A stretch of DNA of 64,000 nt from assembly GCF_020042345.1 (NCBI RefSeq), contig NZ_CP083387.1, positions 3,658,001-3,722,000 of the forward strand, written 5' to 3'. A program made the position numbers and the translations under genes. The notes beneath the pieces were generated by a model that made no database searches, was not told where the DNA came from, and was given only the letters and a program-made list of their open reading frames with translations. This document shows, one piece after another, positions 10,005 through 17,198 of this stretch (position 1 is its first letter; every line of letters begins with the position of its first letter). This stretch comes from Arachidicoccus terrestris (GTDB lineage Bacteria > Bacteroidota > Bacteroidia > Chitinophagales > Chitinophagaceae).

Positions 10005-11546
10005 CTAGTTACCACTGTCACTATCTTCATCGTTGTCCAATCTTAAAGGATAGCCGTAGATGGCATCTCCATCAGGGTAAATACCTCTTAACTGCAGTAA
10101 CCCGGTACTCTCTTTGAGAATTTTACGTACCTCTTCTGCCTTGGTAACGGTCTGTCCGTTGATGCTAACGATAATAAAACCATTCTGGATTTTTGCCTTT
10201 TTAAAAGCGCCTTCTCTCAGATTAGTGACCTGTACACCACCTCTGATGCCATATTTGCCGGCTTGTTCCGGAGTAAGTGTCGTTAGATCGGCCCCTAATG
10301 TCTTTGCAGAGGCTTCGTCGGCGGTCAATTGTTTATAAGTACCGATACTGTTTTTGAGGATCAGGCTGGCCTGGTGCTGCTTGCCATCCCGCATATAGGT
10401 GACGTTCAGTTTATCTCCGGGTTTTTTGTCGCCCATGACTGCTGACATCTGCCCTGAATTATGCACCGCTTTTCCATTGATTGCGGTAATGATATCACCT
10501 TTCTGAAGTCCTGCTTCTTTAGCGGCACCGTCTTCACTGACATCAGCCACATACAGGCCGGTATTGTAGTTGGCAATTTTCCGTTCTTCTTTTTGTTTAT
10601 CGGTCATATTAGTGATATCTCCGAAAGATATCCCGATGTATCCCCGCTGCACGGCCCCGTATTTAATAATATCATTGACCACTTTACGGGCAATATTGAC
10701 AGGGATGGCAAAGGAGTATCCCGTAAAGCTACCCGTAGGAGAGGCAATAGCACTATTGATACCGATCAGCTGTCCGTCAGTATTGATCAACGCACCGCCA
10801 CTGTTACCGGGATTAACCGCTGCATCTGTCTGGATATAGGATTCAACCGTCGTGGAGCTGCCATTGCTTTTAGACCGGCCCAGACCAATATCCCTAGCCT
10901 TAGCACTAACGATACCAGCCGTTACGGTCACATCCAGCGTGAATGGGTAACCAATGGCAATAACCCACTGGCCGAGTTTCAGATCATCACTATTACCATA
11001 AACTAAATAGGGCAGGTTGTCTGCTTCAATTTTTACGACCGCCAGATCACTGCTGGGGTCTGTGCCGATAACACGGGCCTTATATGTTTTTTTATCGCTG
11101 GTGGTTACCGTAATCTTATCGGCATTCGCCACGACATGGTTATTGGTTACGATGTAACCATCTTCACTGATGATGACACCACTGCCGCTGGCCCTTTCCC
11201 CCGGAATGGTCTGAATTCTTGGGCCACCGAAGAAATCCCCGAATGGGCTATCCCCGAACAGGTCTCCAAAAGGGCTTCTGGGTAAATTGTTGGTTACTTT
11301 TCTGGCTTTGGTTTCTACTTTAATATGAACAACGGCAGGTGTGGCGGAAGCGCTGGCTGCCGTAAAATCAAGCGCTCCGGCAGGGGCGGTTGATTTATCA
11401 TAAAAACTGGCATAGTTGGCAGGAAGTTTACCGGTTTCCTGAATTCCGGCTGTTTGCATGCGCTGGTATTTACTGAAGCCCCATACACTACCTATGGCTG
11501 TAACAGCGCTGATAAAAACAACAAACAGTACATTTTTTAATTTCAT
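10005..11546 (-). CDS. Do/DegP-family periplasmic serine protease (HtrA)
   Basis: A 513-residue HtrA-type protease that degrades or refolds damaged envelope proteins. An N-terminal hydrophobic segment (residues 6-24) is a signal or membrane anchor. The trypsin-like domain has the complete triad His137 (TNNHVV), Asp167 (SSDLAV) and Ser249 (GNSGG), so it should be active. A flexible LA-loop region rich in Phe, Gly and Pro (about 88-110) precedes it. Two PDZ domains follow (about 300-395 and 420-500). The C-terminal tail is acidic (DNDEDSDSG). It is monocistronic, with its own terminator. Whether it is closer to DegP, DegQ or DegS cannot be decided by eye. Confidence 0.94.
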   Translation of the reverse strand: MKLKNVLFVVFISAVTAIGSVWGFSKYQRMQTAGIQETGKLPANYASFYDKSTAPAGALDFTAASASATPAVVHIKVETKARKVTNNLPRSPFGDLFGDSPFGDFFGGPRIQTIPGERASGSGVIISEDGYIVTNNHVVANADKITVTTSDKKTYKARVIGTDPSSDLAVVKIEADNLPYLVYGNSDDLKLGQWVIAIGYPFTLDVTVTAGIVSAKARDIGLGRSKSNGSSTTVESYIQTDAAVNPGNSGGALINTDGQLIGINSAIASPTGSFTGYSFAIPVNIARKVVNDIIKYGAVQRGYIGISFGDITNMTDKQKEERKIANYNTGLYVADVSEDGAAKEAGLQKGDIITAINGKAVHNSGQMSAVMGDKKPGDKLNVTYMRDGKQHQASLILKNSIGTYKQLTADEASAKTLGADLTTLTPEQAGKYGIRGGVQVTNLREGAFKKAKIQNGFIIVSINGQTVTKAEEVRKILKESTGLLQLRGIYPDGDAIYGYPLRLDNDEDSDSGN

Positions 11547-12128
11547 CGGTTTATTTCATTTTAATAGTTAATAATTCCCTTGAAACTTGCAGTACACGAG
11601 ATTTAATGTTTTTAATAAACTGCTTTTATCAAAGGGCCGGTTGCTTTTCAGTCTTAGCAATATTGATAAATTAAACTGCAACTGTATTTGGTTGCTTTTT
11701 AATATTTATTGGACGATAAATTTACAGTCCAGTTCAATATGGCTTTACGCAGCTTTTATTTATTAACAAAATATTTAATTGGTAGTCAGCAATGTTAAAG
11801 ATGACTGCCATGCTGAAAGCTCGGAAAATTAATGGTTGTAGCAAAAAGTAGGATGATATGCTGTTAAAATAAATTAACCGAGAAACCTGTTTCGTTAGCA
11901 TAGTTTTTTGCATGCGTATTTTAGTAACCCCTATTTTGACAATTATTAATGTTTATGGCTGCTATGTTTTTTTATTAAGGTGCCACTTTTCTGATAGGCA
12001 CCGATTGTATAAAATAAAAATCAAAGCAGAAAATTAAAAATATTATCCATAAGTTTACAATATCAAGATGGACCGTTATCAGGACTTTATCGCTTCGGCG
12101 CAGCCAAAGTCATATCAAAGTATACATT
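11547..12128. other. 582-nt gap between divergent protease and LOG genes
   Basis: AT-rich, with no supported ORF. It must hold the promoters of both flanking genes. Several short inverted repeats are visible: GGTAGTCA/TGACTGCC (11781-11788 with 11802-11809) and GGTGCC/GGCACC (11979-11984 with 11997-12002). A TAAC/GTTA stem near 11877-11896 is followed by six T. None can be assigned a function. Confidence 0.5.
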
Positions 12129-12863
12129 ATGAAAGGGAAAGTTATACGCAGAAAAAAGATTATTTATTTAGATAGCCCTAAAAGGGGCATCTGGGAAATT
12201 GGCTTTTCCCTGAAGGTTGCCTGGCAACTTATGTACAACATGTATAAGCTGCATAATATCGGGCCAGGGGTGACGGTATTCGGATCTGCCAGATTGGAAG
12301 AAGGAACAAAGTACTACGAGGCAGCTGTTGAGTTTGGCAGGCGGATCGCCGAAATGAAATTTACGACGATCACCGGTGGCGGTCCGGGTATTATGGAGGC
12401 CGCTAACAAAGGCGCATTTGAGGCAGGCGGTATTTCTGTAGGAATGAATATTGTTTTGCCACATGAGCAGCACGAAAATCCTTACCTTACTGATTCTATA
12501 GTCTTCGAACATTTTTTTACCAGAAAGGTCATGCTGGTAAAGCATTCGTATGCTTTTGTGGTGATGCCAGGCGGCTTTGGAACAATGGATGAGTTTTTTG
12601 AGATCCTGACCCTGGTGCAGACCAAGTCTGTTGACAGGTATCCAATTGTATTATTCGGGTCTGCATTTTATCAGCCGATTGTGGACCTGATGAAAGGTTT
12701 CGCCGACGCGGGCACTATTGCGCCGATCGATATGGACCTGATTTTTATTACGGATAGCATTGATGACGGCATGGATTATATCCAGAAATTTATTAGCCGA
12801 CATTATAATATTTTGCCGCAAAGGCCTCGCTGGAGGTGGCTGGAACGCAAAGAGCCCAGGTGA
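12129..12863 (+). CDS. LOG-family protein (TIGR00730 Rossmann fold)
   Basis: A 244-residue member of the LOG/TIGR00730 family. The diagnostic motifs are GGGPGIMEA (residues 83-91) and PGGFGTMDE (147-155), which form the nucleotide-binding and catalytic site. Characterised relatives are cytokinin riboside 5'-monophosphate phosphoribohydrolases, or act on nucleoside monophosphates more generally. The bacterial housekeeping role is poorly defined, so no specific substrate is claimed. An N-terminal extension of about 45 residues precedes the core. The ATG at 12129 is the only good start. An 18-bp perfect hairpin terminator follows. Confidence 0.92.
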   Translation: MKGKVIRRKKIIYLDSPKRGIWEIGFSLKVAWQLMYNMYKLHNIGPGVTVFGSARLEEGTKYYEAAVEFGRRIAEMKFTTITGGGPGIMEAANKGAFEAGGISVGMNIVLPHEQHENPYLTDSIVFEHFFTRKVMLVKHSYAFVVMPGGFGTMDEFFEILTLVQTKSVDRYPIVLFGSAFYQPIVDLMKGFADAGTIAPIDMDLIFITDSIDDGMDYIQKFISRHYNILPQRPRWRWLERKEPR

Positions 12864-12949
12864 TTACAGACCCATATTAGTGTTCAGCCGGGGATGTAAT
12901 CTTTTAAAAAATGCAATATTAAACAACATATAGGGGTACCACCATGCCA

Positions 12950-12999
12950 AAAAAAGTCTATTCCACTGCAAGAATCTTAAGAGTGGAATAGACTTTTTT
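12950..12999. terminator. Bidirectional terminator between LOG gene and asd
   Basis: A perfect 18-bp inverted repeat (12950-12967 with 12982-12999) whose arms begin with A6 and end with T6. It can serve the convergent genes on both strands. Confidence 0.85.
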
Positions 13000-13063
13000 A
13001 ATAAACAGCATTGATACGATACAACAAACTAATTGCCGTCCAGCCATTATTTGGCTTTATCGC

Positions 13064-14053
13064 CTAAATCAGCTTTTGCGCCAACAGGTATTCAGCGATC
13101 TGTACGGCATTGGTGGCTGCACCTTTGCGAAGGTTATCGCTAACGACCCAGAGATTTAAAGTTTTAGGTTGGGTTTCATCTCTACGGAGACGCCCCACAA
13201 AGACCTCGTCTTTCTCATGTGCATTCAGCGGCATAGGGTATTGACTTTCGGCAATATTGTCTTGTAAAACGACGCCCGGAGCTTCACTCAATAATTGGCG
13301 AACTTCATCCAGGTCAAATTCTTTTTCAAATTCAACATTGATGCTTTCACTGTGTCCGCCGATGACCGGAATACGGATTGCAGTAGCGGTCAAACGGATG
13401 GAGTCATCTTGCAAGATCTTGATCGTTTCATTGGTCATCTTCATTTCTTCCTTGGTATAGCCATTATCTGTGAAGACATCGATCTGCGGTATCACATTCA
13501 AGTCAATAGGGTGTGCATAGGCTTTGTCACCATCTTTACCTGTTCTTTCATTAAAGAGCTGATCGACGGCTTTTTTACCCGTACCCGTAACGCTCTGATA
13601 CGTGCTTACAATCACTCTTTTCATTTGATAGGCTTTATGTAGCGGATTGAGGGCAACGACCATTTGTATGGTAGAGCAATTGGGGTTCGCGATGATTTTG
13701 TCTTCGCTGGTTAATACCGACGCATTGATCTCCGGAACCACGAGCTTTTTAGTAGGATCCATTCTCCAGGCAGAAGAGTTGTCGATAACCGTGATGCCGG
13801 CTGCCGCAAATTTTGGAGCCCATTCCAGGGAAGTGCCTCCACCTGCAGAGAAAATAGCCACCTGCGGTTTTTCATCGATTGCCTGTTGCATACCAATCAC
13901 CTTATATGTTTTGCCTTTGAAGCTGACTTCTTTACCAACGCTTCTTTCAGAGGCTACAGGCAATAATTCCGTTACCGGAAAATTTCTTTCTTCCAGGACC
14001 TGCATCATTTTTGTACCTACCAGACCGGTAGCACCGACTACGGCTACTTTCAT
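13064..14053 (-). CDS. asd: Aspartate-semialdehyde dehydrogenase
   Basis: Reduces aspartyl phosphate to aspartate semialdehyde with NADPH, the branch-point step for lysine/diaminopimelate, methionine and threonine. The protein is 329 residues, the usual length. The N-terminal GATGLVG nucleotide loop is at residues 7-13, the catalytic nucleophile Cys126 in NPNCST, and the catalytic His234 in GGHSES. The ATG at 14053 starts at MKVAVVGATG as in homologues. The upstream region carries a promoter, a Lys-rich small ORF and a terminator (14136-14263). No TAnnTTTG element lies between that terminator and the gene, so its transcription probably depends on passing the terminator. The preceding enzyme, aspartokinase, is encoded elsewhere in the window (35880-37202). 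Confidence 0.97.
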   Translation of the reverse strand: MKVAVVGATGLVGTKMMQVLEERNFPVTELLPVASERSVGKEVSFKGKTYKVIGMQQAIDEKPQVAIFSAGGGTSLEWAPKFAAAGITVIDNSSAWRMDPTKKLVVPEINASVLTSEDKIIANPNCSTIQMVVALNPLHKAYQMKRVIVSTYQSVTGTGKKAVDQLFNERTGKDGDKAYAHPIDLNVIPQIDVFTDNGYTKEEMKMTNETIKILQDDSIRLTATAIRIPVIGGHSESINVEFEKEFDLDEVRQLLSEAPGVVLQDNIAESQYPMPLNAHEKDEVFVGRLRRDETQPKTLNLWVVSDNLRKGAATNAVQIAEYLLAQKLI

Positions 14054-14135
14054 TGTTTCTTTTTTTTGTTATATAATGAGCTTTAAAACGGACAACACTG
14101 AGAATATACTTTAAAAGCCTCGGTTGAAACACAAG

Positions 14136-14164
14136 AAAAAAGCCTTCCCGTTATAGGAAGGCTT
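14136..14164 (-). terminator. Intrinsic terminator in the asd leader
   Basis: On the minus strand a 9-bp stem (AAGCCTTCC, 14164-14156, with GGAAGGCTT, 14148-14140; 7-nt loop) runs directly into six T. It lies 82 nt upstream of the asd ATG. It could be the plain end of mnmA, but the overlapping antiterminator pairing described for this leader argues for a regulatory role. Confidence 0.8.
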
Positions 14165-14190
14165 CATTTATGATGTGACACATACCAAGT

Positions 14191-14247
14191 TCACCCTTCC
14201 TGTTTAGACGGTTTCATCTTCTTAGTATGTTTCTTTATGTTGTTCAT
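14191..14247 (-). CDS. Putative Lys-rich leader peptide of asd (18 aa)
   Basis: An 18-codon ORF, MNNIKKHTKKMKPSKQEG, ending in TGA. Six of 18 residues are Lys (codons 5, 6, 9, 10, 12 and 15). The ATG lies eight bases after a perfect TAnnTTTG element, so the message would be nearly leaderless. The gene product is probably unimportant in itself; the act of translation may be the signal. Translation has not been shown, and an ORF this short can occur by chance. Its place between a full promoter and a terminator upstream of a lysine-pathway gene is what makes it credible. Confidence 0.5.
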   Translation of the reverse strand: MNNIKKHTKKMKPSKQEG

Positions 14248-14255
14248 TTATGGGT

Positions 14256-14287
14256 CAAAATTAATTGGATATAATGAATTATTCAAA
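14256..14287 (-). promoter_or_regulatory. Promoter of the asd leader
   Basis: On the minus strand TTTG (14287-14284), 20 nt, then TAATTTTG (14263-14256). This is the same architecture as the two tRNA promoters in this window. The expected transcript start is at about 14250, just before the leader ATG at 14247. Confidence 0.7.
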
Positions 14288-14294
14288 TAATTTT

Positions 14295-15401
14295 TTAGGA
14301 AAATGTAAAAACTTCCTGCCTTTTGATTATTCCACCACCAATAACCGTATCCCCTTCATAGAAGACGGCGCTTTGACCCGGCGCGATCCCGGAGGCAGGA
14401 GCCAGCAGTTCTACGCGCAACTGCCCCTCTTCCTGATAGAGATGACCCATGGTGCCTTTATCCTTATAACGGATCTTTACCAGTACCTCCATGCCATCCT
14501 GAATGGTGTCATATTTTTGCCAATTCAACTGTCCCACCTTTAATTCGCTTTTGTCCAGATCTTCGATATCGCCTAATACAACGGTATTGGTATCGGGATC
14601 AATGTGGGTGACATATACCGGATGTCCCATAGCGATAAGCCCTTTACGCTGACCGATCGTATAGAAAGGATAGCCATTGTGTTGCCCGAGTTTTTTACCG
14701 GTTTTATCGACAAACCATCCACCTTGTACGCGTTCCTCCAGACCTTCCACCCGGCGCTTTAAAAATCCCCGGTAATCATTATCAGGTACAAAGCATATTT
14801 CGTAGCTTTCACTCTTTTTGGCGAGCTCCGGATAGCCGTAATCGGCTGCCAGTTGTCGGATCTCGCTTTTATGATAGCCCCCTAACGGCAGAAGTGTGCG
14901 ACTAAGCAGGTCCTGTTCCAATCCCCAAAGTACATAACTTTGATCCTTTGTCGCGTCCAGTCCTTTGCTCAGATAATACCTTCCGTCTTCCCCCTGATGA
15001 ATGTTCGCATAATGGCCGGTGGCGATATAATCGCAGCCCAGGGCATTGGCTCTTTTTAGAAGTGCCCGCCACTTAATATGCGTATTGCACATAACACAAG
15101 GGTTCGGGGTACGCCCGGCAATATACTCCTCAACAAAGTTCTCAATTACAAAATCACCGAATTCATCTCGTATATCCAGTATAAAATGGGGAAACCCATG
15201 TTGAACTGCCGCCTGGCGGGCATCATTAAAACTGTCTACGTTACAGCAACCGGTCTCCTTGGAGCTGCTGCCGCTGCTGGCATAGTCCCAGGTTTTCATG
15301 GTAATTCCAATAACTTCATACCCTTGTTTGTGGAGCATAAGCGCAACGACAGTACTATCAATACCGCCACTCATAGCTACCAAAACCTTTCCCTTTTTCA
15401 C
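14295..15401 (-). CDS. mnmA: tRNA-specific 2-thiouridylase MnmA
   Basis: Transfers sulfur to U34 of the tRNAs for Lys, Glu and Gln. The PP-loop SGGIDS is at residues 11-16 of the chosen form. The two catalytic cysteines lie in NPCVMCN and EICFVPD. The Bacteroidota-like insertion SSSKETGCCNVDS follows the first domain. The C-terminal barrel is complete (about 368 residues). I start at GTG 15401 (reading M-KKGKVLVAMSGG). The longer frame from ATG 15428 overlaps a perfect -7 promoter element at 15417-15424, so the upstream ATG is probably not transcribed. A cysteine desulfurase that could feed sulfur is at 26785-27930. Confidence 0.95.
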   Translation of the reverse strand: MKKGKVLVAMSGGIDSTVVALMLHKQGYEVIGITMKTWDYASSGSSSKETGCCNVDSFNDARQAAVQHGFPHFILDIRDEFGDFVIENFVEEYIAGRTPNPCVMCNTHIKWRALLKRANALGCDYIATGHYANIHQGEDGRYYLSKGLDATKDQSYVLWGLEQDLLSRTLLPLGGYHKSEIRQLAADYGYPELAKKSESYEICFVPDNDYRGFLKRRVEGLEERVQGGWFVDKTGKKLGQHNGYPFYTIGQRKGLIAMGHPVYVTHIDPDTNTVVLGDIEDLDKSELKVGQLNWQKYDTIQDGMEVLVKIRYKDKGTMGHLYQEEGQLRVELLAPASGIAPGQSAVFYEGDTVIGGGIIKRQEVFTFS

Positions 15402-15416
15402 AATATTAAATTTTTG

Positions 15417-15424
15417 CAAAGGTA
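15417..15424 (-). promoter_or_regulatory. mnmA promoter -7 element (TACCTTTG)
   Basis: A perfect TAnnTTTG on the minus strand, overlapping an upstream in-frame ATG. It favours the GTG at 15401 as the mnmA start. No good -33 element was seen. Confidence 0.5.
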
Positions 15425-15505
15425 ACATTATTGGCAGAAATAGCTTTATGGGTCCGTCACACGGCTGTCATAATTCTGATTTATGATATTTTTTGGATAT
15501 CCGTG

Positions 15506-15536
15506 TTGAAGAATTCAACAAGAAGAGATATCTTTG
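15506..15536 (+). promoter_or_regulatory. Promoter of the small porin gene
   Basis: TTG (15506-15508), 20 nt, then TATCTTTG (15529-15536). It implies a leader of about 140 nt before the ATG at 15682. Confidence 0.55.
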
Positions 15537-15681
15537 CCTCATGGTAAATTGTTGAGAAATAAGGAATTGAAAATTCATTATTTTTTACATTTTTCCAGGT
15601 TTTGGCCAATTTGGCACGAAATTTTAGCATAAAAATTAGCAAGCTGGGTATTTACATTCCAAACAAACTAAATTGTAAAAC

Positions 15682-16323
15682 ATGAAAAAATTACTTGTAT
15701 TAACAGTCGCAGGCCTTTTCGGTGCGTTAACAGTGACAAATGCACAGATCCAGAAAGGGAATCTGATGCTGGGTACTGATTTGGGAAGCGGTCTCGTCAC
15801 AACACCGAATAGTGGATTATTCGGATTCAATTTCGGGCTAAACGACGGCGCGGGTTACAGTATAGGTATCAGTCCTAAAATCGGATATTTTATTGACGAC
15901 AATGTTATGGTAGGGGGTGTCGTAAATCTTGGATTCAATAAATCCGCGGAGATTAACGGGGTAGCAGCAAAATCTACTATATACGGAATCCAGGCTTTGG
16001 GACGTTATTATTTGTCTCCCGGCGAGAAAGGTGTAGATAATTTACTCAAACATGGACGGTTTTTCGCCGAAGCTAATGCAGGTTTTGCAGGTATAAATAT
16101 TAAAGACGGTCCAACAACCAATGGTTTTGCTTTTGGTTTTGGCCCGGGTTATTCTTATTTCGTTACACCAAACGTAGCACTGGAGGGTCTGGTAAAATAC
16201 AATGGTCTTGTTGGTGGTGGTAACACTTCCTATCAGCACGCACTGGGCGTGAATTTTGGCGTCCAGGTATTTTTACCCAGTTCCAGAGTTCGCTCGATGG
16301 TCGATAACCCATCTCAGTTGTAA
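15682..16323 (+). CDS. Outer membrane beta-barrel protein (porin-like)
   Basis: A 213-residue protein with a clear signal peptide (MKKLLVLTVAGLFGALTVTNA, cleaved about residue 21) and a remainder made of alternating aromatic/Gly beta strands. Examples are YSIGISPKIGYFIDDNVMVG and FGFGPGYSYFVTPNVALEG. It resembles the OmpX/OmpW-like or PF13505/PF13568 barrels found in many copies in Bacteroidota. No ligand or function can be assigned. It is monocistronic, with its own promoter and a GGATCC-arm terminator. Confidence 0.85.
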   Translation: MKKLLVLTVAGLFGALTVTNAQIQKGNLMLGTDLGSGLVTTPNSGLFGFNFGLNDGAGYSIGISPKIGYFIDDNVMVGGVVNLGFNKSAEINGVAAKSTIYGIQALGRYYLSPGEKGVDNLLKHGRFFAEANAGFAGINIKDGPTTNGFAFGFGPGYSYFVTPNVALEGLVKYNGLVGGGNTSYQHALGVNFGVQVFLPSSRVRSMVDNPSQL

Positions 16324-16393
16324 TAAGTATAGCCAGTTTTTAGCCTGATCCGAGTGGATCAGGGGCTGATAAAAGCAAATAAACCAAATCAAT

Positions 16394-16437
16394 CAGGATC
16401 CGATCGGCACAAAAACCGGTTTGGATCCTGTTTTTTT
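16394..16437 (+). terminator. Terminator after the porin gene
   Basis: CAGGATCC (16394-16401) pairs with GGATCCTG (16423-16430), with an inner CGG/CCG stem. Seven T follow immediately. Confidence 0.85.
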
Positions 16438-16564
16438 AGGTTGTAACCTCGATTTTGGCATAAAAGTGGCGCTTTATCAATTTTTACCGTGTTATATACG
16501 TTTTCTCGCAAAAAAATGTATATTGCTGCAAACATATTTGCCACGAAATTTTAATTGACGTTTT

Positions 16565-17047
16565 ATGATTAAATTGCAAGTAATTGGAAATCTGGGCCGG
16601 GACTGCACGGTTAATAATGTGAACGGCCGAACTGTTATAAATTTTAGTGTTGCCCACACGGAAAGATATCGGGATAGTACAACGGGGGAACTGAAACCTA
16701 AAACTATCTGGGTGGAATGTGCTTATTGGACAGAGAAAACTGCTATTGCTCCTTACCTTAAAAAGGGAACACAAGTATATGCAGAAGGAACGCCAGATAC
16801 CCGGTCTTATACAACTCAAAGTGGGGAAAACAAGATTTCACTTACGCTTAGAATTCATAATGTTCAATTATTAGGCTCCAGACCTAATGATAACTATGGC
16901 CAGGATGCGATGCCTGGTGGATCTTCCGGTAATATTGGCTCCGATAGTAATAGCGGCGGTTACGGTCAGCAGGAAAGCGGCAATACCAGTGACGGCGGCT
17001 CCATAGGTGGAGCAGCTGGGGAAGGGGCTGATGACCTTCCTTTTTAA
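16565..17047 (+). CDS. ssb: Single-stranded DNA-binding protein
   Basis: A 160-residue SSB that coats single-stranded DNA in replication and repair. The OB fold covers residues 1-105 (MIKLQVIGNLGRDC, then FSVAHTERY, then IWVECAYW). A Gly/Ser/Asn-rich linker (about 106-154) is followed by the acidic partner-binding tip, which ends in DDLPF. That tip is the expected variant of the DDIPF tail that recruits RecO, exonuclease and other partners. RecO itself is encoded at 33313-34050. The gene stands alone and ends in a long perfect hairpin. Confidence 0.96.
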   Translation: MIKLQVIGNLGRDCTVNNVNGRTVINFSVAHTERYRDSTTGELKPKTIWVECAYWTEKTAIAPYLKKGTQVYAEGTPDTRSYTTQSGENKISLTLRIHNVQLLGSRPNDNYGQDAMPGGSSGNIGSDSNSGGYGQQESGNTSDGGSIGGAAGEGADDLPF

Positions 17048-17123
17048 ACAGCGTTTGCTTCATAAACAATGAAGTCTAAGAGACGGTTGGTTAGCTGAAA
17101 CCCTTATAATTTGAAATTATTAT

Positions 17124-17176
17124 GACTCAAAAAAGCCTGAAACATGCAATTTTTATGTTTCAGGCTTTTTTGAGTC
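17124..17176. terminator. 22-bp perfect inverted-repeat terminator
   Basis: Arms 17124-17145 and 17155-17176 are perfect complements with a 9-nt loop. Each arm contains a six-base A or T run. It lies between convergent ssb and the YkuD-like gene and probably serves both. Confidence 0.85.
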
Positions 17177-17198
17177 TTGTTGAAAGCACGAGGAACTG

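Larger units (their letters stand above)
14136..14263 (-). promoter_or_regulatory. Candidate transcription attenuator upstream of asd
   Basis: Read on the minus strand, the leader contains in order the following parts. First comes a -7 element (14263-14256), then a Lys-rich ORF (14247-14191). Stem A pairs ACATACTAAG (14230-14221) with CTTGGTATGT (14189-14180): ten pairs, one of them a G-U that works only in minus-strand RNA. Next is an antiterminator strand AGGAAGG (14201-14195), perfectly complementary to CCTTCCT (14161-14155) in the terminator's 5' arm. Last is the terminator itself. Antiterminator and terminator exclude each other. The predicted logic, by inference from classic attenuators, is that ribosomes stalled on Lys codons free AGGAAGG and allow asd transcription, while unimpeded translation covers it and favours termination. 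Confidence 0.6.

Noticed and set aside
12068-12172. A 34-codon ORF overlapping the start of the LOG-family gene
   Set aside because: No family resemblance, it overlaps the conserved gene in another frame, and it lacks its own promoter.
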